Origin: Miltoncostaea marina
Lineage (GTDB): Bacteria > Actinomycetota > Thermoleophilia > Miltoncostaeales > Miltoncostaeaceae
Length of the DNA stretch: 64,000 nucleotides
NCBI RefSeq assembly: GCF_018141525.1
Contig: NZ_CP064655.1
Location: 496,001-560,000, forward strand
Reading direction: 5' to 3'
Shown: piece after piece, positions 60,677 to 64,000 of the stretch
Position numbering within the stretch: position 1 is the first letter of the stretch
How the letters are laid out: the number at the start of each line of letters is the position of its first letter
The notes under the pieces: generated by a model
What the model was told of the DNA's origin: nothing
Databases searched by the model: none
What the model saw: only the letters and a program-made list of their open reading frames with translations
Made by a program: the position numbers and the translations under genes

Positions 60677-61414
60677 ATGGGCAGCGGACCGACAGCGCAC
60701 GAGGAGGGGCGCGGGCCGGCGGGCGTGCGGGTCACCGGCCCCGCCGACGCCTTCGCCCGAGCGGCGCCGGGGCTCCCGGGCGTGCGGGTGCGGGTGCTGG
60801 CCGGCCCGCCGCCGGACCTGGCCGCCGCGGTCGGGCTCATCGAGATGGAGCTCGATCCCGGCGCCGCCCTGCCGCCGCACACGCACGGCGACGCCGAGCT
60901 GGTGCTGCACGTGCTGAGCGGCACGGCGCTCGTCGCCTCGGGCGCCGCCCAGGAGGAGCTCGCGGGCGGCGCCGTCCTGCGCGTGCCCCCGGGCGCGCCG
61001 GTGGCGGTGGCCAACCCGGGCGGCGAGACGCTGCGCCTGGCGCTCGTGTTCGCGCCCGAGGGCTTCGAGCGGCGCTTCACCGCCTGGGCGCCCGCGCCCG
61101 ACCGCGCCGAGGGCGCCGAGGCACGCCTGGACCTCACCAGCCTGCCGCGCCCGCAGCGCCACCGCACGGTCATCGCGACGCTGGAGGCCCTCGACCCGCT
61201 GACACCGCTCGTGGTGGTGACCGACCACGAGCCGGCGCCCCTGCGGGCCCAGCTCGAGCGGCGCTACGGCCCGCGCCTGCGCTGGGACGTGCGCAGGCGC
61301 ACGCCCGAGCGGGTCGAGGTGGCGATCCGCCTGGGTCCCGCCGAGGACGTCGGCGCCGAGGCGCTCGTGGCGGAGGCGGGGCTCGTCGTGGAGCCCGCGC
61401 CGGCGCGGGGATGA
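60677..61414 (+). CDS. Cupin fused to a DUF2249 domain
   Basis: A 245-residue cytosolic protein. An N-terminal cupin barrel has the metal-type motif LPPHTHGDAELVLHVLSG (about 72-95). The C-terminal 75 residues (IATLEALDPLTPLVVVTDHEPAPL, then RWDVRRRTPERVEVAI) are a DUF2249/TusA-like domain, often linked to nitrogen-oxide or haem-copper oxidase genes. The function is unproven. ATG 60677 follows GAGGAGG. Its stop overlaps the CopD-like start in an ATGA. Confidence 0.82.
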   Translation: MGSGPTAHEEGRGPAGVRVTGPADAFARAAPGLPGVRVRVLAGPPPDLAAAVGLIEMELDPGAALPPHTHGDAELVLHVLSGTALVASGAAQEELAGGAVLRVPPGAPVAVANPGGETLRLALVFAPEGFERRFTAWAPAPDRAEGAEARLDLTSLPRPQRHRTVIATLEALDPLTPLVVVTDHEPAPLRAQLERRYGPRLRWDVRRRTPERVEVAIRLGPAEDVGAEALVAEAGLVVEPAPARG

Positions 61415-61893
61415 GGGACGACCTCTGGACGCTCGTCCGCTTCGTCCACGTGCTCGGCGCGGCGGCCTGGGTGGGCGGGATGATCGCGCTCGGGGCCGTC
61501 GCGGTGCCGGCGTCGCGCGCGGCCGGCGACCGCGCCGCGGGCCGCCGCGTGCTGCGTACCGCCGGCCGGCGCTTCGGCGCCGTCGGCGTCGCGGCCTGGG
61601 TGGCGCTGATCGCGAGCGGGTGGGCGCTGCTCGACCACCGGGGGGTCGGCGCGGGCGACCTCGCGGACTCGGACTACGGCCGCCGGGTGCTCGCGAAGAT
61701 CGTGCTGCTGGCCCTGATGATGGGCGTGACGGTGCTCCACGCGCTGTGGCAGGGCCCGCGCGTGCACCGCGCCGAGGCCGCCGGCGACGAGGCGGAGGCG
61801 CGGCGCTGGCGCCGCCTGGGGGCGCTCCTCGACGGCACCCTGCTGCTGCTCGCGCTCGCCACGCTCTGGCTGGCCGTGTCGCTCGTGCCGTAG
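61411..61893 (+). CDS. CopD-like membrane protein
   Basis: A 160-residue protein with four helices, resembling the CopD/DUF2269 group (LVRFVHVLGAAAWVGGMIALG at the start). The conserved His in helix 1 and HALWQGPRVH near helix 3-4 could bind haem or copper. Translationally coupled to the cupin-DUF2249 gene and downstream of copA, it may take part in copper or cytochrome handling. Confidence 0.75.
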   Translation: MRDDLWTLVRFVHVLGAAAWVGGMIALGAVAVPASRAAGDRAAGRRVLRTAGRRFGAVGVAAWVALIASGWALLDHRGVGAGDLADSDYGRRVLAKIVLLALMMGVTVLHALWQGPRVHRAEAAGDEAEARRWRRLGALLDGTLLLLALATLWLAVSLVP

Positions 61894-61905
61894 GGTCGGC
61901 GGGGC

Positions 61906-64000
61906 ATGGCCCGACCGCGCCCCGGGAACCTCGCCCCCATGACCATCACCACGCCCTCAGCCCCGCTCACCCACGAGGAGCTGCGCGGCATCGACGCCTT
62001 CTGGCGCGCGGCGAACTACCTGTCGGTGGGCCAGATCTACCTCCTCGACAACCCGCTCCTGCGCGAGCCGCTGCGACTGGAGCACATCAAGCCCCGCCTG
62101 CTGGGCCACTGGGGCACCTCGCCGGGCCTCAACCTGATCTACGCCCACATGAACCGGGTCATCCGGGCGCGCGACCTGGAGGCCATGTACGTGATCGGCC
62201 CGGGCCACGGCGGCCCGTCGATCGTCGCCAACGCCTGGCTCGAGGGCACCTACAGCGAGGTCTACCCCGAGATCGCGATGGACGAGGACGGCATGCGGCG
62301 GCTGTTCCGCCAGTTCTCGTTCCCCGGCGGCGTGCCGAGCCACGTCGCGCCCGAGACCCCCGGCTCGATCCACGAGGGCGGCGAGCTGGGCTACGCGCTG
62401 GCCCACGCCTACGGCGCCGCGTTCGACAACCCGGACCTGATCGTGTGCTGCATCGTGGGCGACGGCGAGGCCGAGACCGGGCCGCTGGCGGCGAGCTGGC
62501 ACTCCAACAAGTTCCTCGACCCGGTGGGCGACGGCGCGGTGCTGCCGATCCTCCACCTGAACGGGTTCAAGATCGCCAACCCCACGCTGCTCGCCCGCAT
62601 GCCGTCCGACGAGCTCGTGCGCCTGATGGAGGGCTACGGGCACCACCCGATCCTCGTGGAGGGCGACCAGCCCGACGCCGTGCACGCGCGGATGGCCGAG
62701 GCGATGGACCAGGCCGTCGACGAGATCGCGGCGATCCGGCGCGCCGCCCGCACCGGCGGCCGGTCGGGCCGGCCCGTCTGGCCGATGATCGTGCTGCGCA
62801 CGCCGAAGGGCTGGACCGGCCCCCACGAGGGCACGGCGACCTCCCACCAGGTGCCGCTCACCGGCTTCCGGGAGCACCCCGGACGGGTGGCCGAGCTCGA
62901 GGCGTGGATGCGCTCGTACGGGCCCGAGGAGCTGTTCGACGCCCGGGGCGCGCCGCTGCCCGAGCTGCGCGCGCTGACGCCGGCCGGCGAGCGGCGCATG
63001 AGCGCGAGCCCCCACGCCGACGGCGGCCGGCTGCTGCGCCCGCTGGTCATGCCCGACTTCCGCGACCACGCGGTGGACGTGCGCGAGCCCGGCGGCGTCG
63101 CGGCCGAGGCCACGCGGGTGATGGGCGAGTTCCTGCGCGACGTGATGCGGGCGAACCTCGAGCACCGCAACTTCCGGGTGTTCGGCCCGGACGAGACGGC
63201 CTCCAACCGGCTGAGCCCCGTCTTCGAGGTCACCGGGCGGGCGTGGCAGGAGCAGATCCTCGCCGTCGACGACGACCTCGCCCCCGACGGCCGTGTGATG
63301 GAGGTGCTGAGCGAGCACATGTGCCAGGGCTGGCTGGAGGGCTACCTGCTCACCGGCCGGCACGGTCTGTTCAGCTGCTACGAGGCCTTCATCCACATCG
63401 TCGACTCGATGGTCAACCAGCACGCCAAGTGGCTGAAGGTCACCCGCGAGATGGATTGGCGCCGGCCGATCGGCTCGCTCAACGTCCTGCTCACCTCCCA
63501 CGTGTGGCGGCAGGACCACAACGGCTTCTCGCACCAGGACCCGGGCTTCATCGACCACGTGGTCAACAAGAAGGCCGAGGTGGTGCGCGTCTACCTGCCG
63601 CCGGACGCGAACACCCTGCTGTCGGTGACCGACCACGTCCTGCGCAGCCGCCAGTACATCAACGTGATCGTGGCCGGCAAGCAGCCGGCGCCGCAGTGGC
63701 TGCCGATGGACGAGGCCGCCCTGCACTGCGCGCGCGGCATCGGCATCTGGGAGTGGGCGAGCACCGACCACGGCGACACGCCCGACGTCGTGCTCGCGTG
63801 CGCCGGCGACGTGCCGACGCTCGAGGCCGTCGCGGCGGTCGACCTGCTGCGCCGCCACGTGCCCGACCTGCGCGTGCGGCTGGTGAACGTCGTGGACCTG
63901 ATGCGCCTGCAGACCGAGGACGAGCACCCGCACGGCCTGCGCGACGCGGAGTTCGACGCCCTGTTCACCTGCGACCGGCCGGTGATCTTCGCCTACCACG
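61906..64000 (+). CDS. xfp: Phosphoketolase (Xfp), 3' end outside the window
   Basis: The first 698 codons of a TPP-dependent enzyme that splits xylulose-5-phosphate or fructose-6-phosphate with phosphate to acetyl phosphate and an aldose phosphate. Recognisable parts are [13 protein letters not shown] at the N-terminus, [12 protein letters not shown], the TPP site GDGEAETG, and [18 protein letters not shown] in the second domain. ATG 61906 has a G-rich site just upstream; ATG 61939, eleven codons in, is an alternative without one. The family is usually about 790-800 residues, so roughly 100 are missing at the window edge. Confidence 0.95.
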   Translation, partial: MARPRPGNLAPMTITTPSAPLTHEELRGIDAFWRAANYLSVGQIYLLDNPLLREPLRLEHIKPRLLGHWGTSPGLNLIYAHMNRVIRARDLEAMYVIGPGHGGPSIVANAWLEGTYSEVYPEIAMDEDGMRRLFRQFSFPGGVPSHVAPETPGSIHEGGELGYALAHAYGAAFDNPDLIVCCIVGDGEAETGPLAASWHSNKFLDPVGDGAVLPILHLNGFKIANPTLLARMPSDELVRLMEGYGHHPILVEGDQPDAVHARMAEAMDQAVDEIAAIRRAARTGGRSGRPVWPMIVLRTPKGWTGPHEGTATSHQVPLTGFREHPGRVAELEAWMRSYGPEELFDARGAPLPELRALTPAGERRMSASPHADGGRLLRPLVMPDFRDHAVDVREPGGVAAEATRVMGEFLRDVMRANLEHRNFRVFGPDETASNRLSPVFEVTGRAWQEQILAVDDDLAPDGRVMEVLSEHMCQGWLEGYLLTGRHGLFSCYEAFIHIVDSMVNQHAKWLKVTREMDWRRPIGSLNVLLTSHVWRQDHNGFSHQDPGFIDHVVNKKAEVVRVYLPPDANTLLSVTDHVLRSRQYINVIVAGKQPAPQWLPMDEAALHCARGIGIWEWASTDHGDTPDVVLACAGDVPTLEAVAAVDLLRRHVPDLRVRLVNVVDLMRLQTEDEHPHGLRDAEFDALFTCDRPVIFAYH

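Overview
The window comes from a very GC-rich bacterium. Gene content and small conserved families (SHOCT protein, F510_1955-type lipoprotein, SCO6880-family transfer protein, MocR regulator, STAS/RsbW-like pair) point to Actinomycetota. A Thermoleophilia-like lineage is plausible, but that is inference and no rRNA is present to confirm it. Genes are tightly packed, with many 4-nt ATGA/GTGA overlaps and many GTG starts.

Positions 1-31454 look like the right-hand part of an integrative conjugative element (ICE). A tyrosine integrase (30152-31315) lies 139 bp from the 3' end of a tRNA-Ser(UGA) on the opposite strand. The left end of the element is outside the window. From left to right it carries: a one-protein nuclease-methylase-specificity restriction enzyme; a copper block (CopB-like P-type ATPase with a CPD motif, csoR, copZ, an exported His-rich protein, copA, a Csp-type copper storage protein and several tiny membrane proteins); a minus-strand type IV transfer operon (pilin-like, VirB8-like, VirB6/TrbL-like, SCO6880-like, VirB4-like, small protein, TraG/VirD4-like, ArdC-like); a CmtR-like ArsR regulator with a P1B-type ATPase and an LspA paralogue; two exported or membrane genes; and an excision/regulation block (tandem-HTH protein, IclR, peptidoglycan hydrolase, Xis-like protein, integrase). 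Several transfer genes are broken. The coupling protein has several frame changes and an in-frame stop, ardC has an amber codon, and the VirB4-like gene, a small gene and perhaps the pilin gene have indels at G/C runs. As read here the element is probably immobile, unless the indels are assembly errors.

From 31455 onward the sequence reads as ordinary chromosome: three tRNAs, an OsmC-like protein, an HtrA-like protease, a VOC dioxygenase, a STAS/anti-sigma pair, an M28 peptidase, a MocR-type regulator with azlCD, a complete branched-chain amino-acid ABC transporter (substrate-binding protein on +, livHMGF on -), two nitroreductases, LOG, MOSC and TadA proteins, and a clan-A glycoside hydrolase. 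The hydrolase is followed by a hairpin and eleven copies of a 23-bp repeat. A large lipoprotein beta-propeller with a CxxCH haem motif precedes a mini cytochrome-maturation cluster (CcmD-like, a stand-alone helical protein resembling the GluTR dimerisation domain, and CcmE).

At 56852-60589 the chromosome carries a second copy of the csoR/copZ/His-rich protein/copA cassette, with the same order, overlaps and operator type as the one on the element. A cupin-DUF2249 protein and a CopD-like membrane protein follow. The window ends inside a phosphoketolase gene. The two copper cassettes share a 15-bp CsoR box family, so the native and acquired repressors may cross-regulate.
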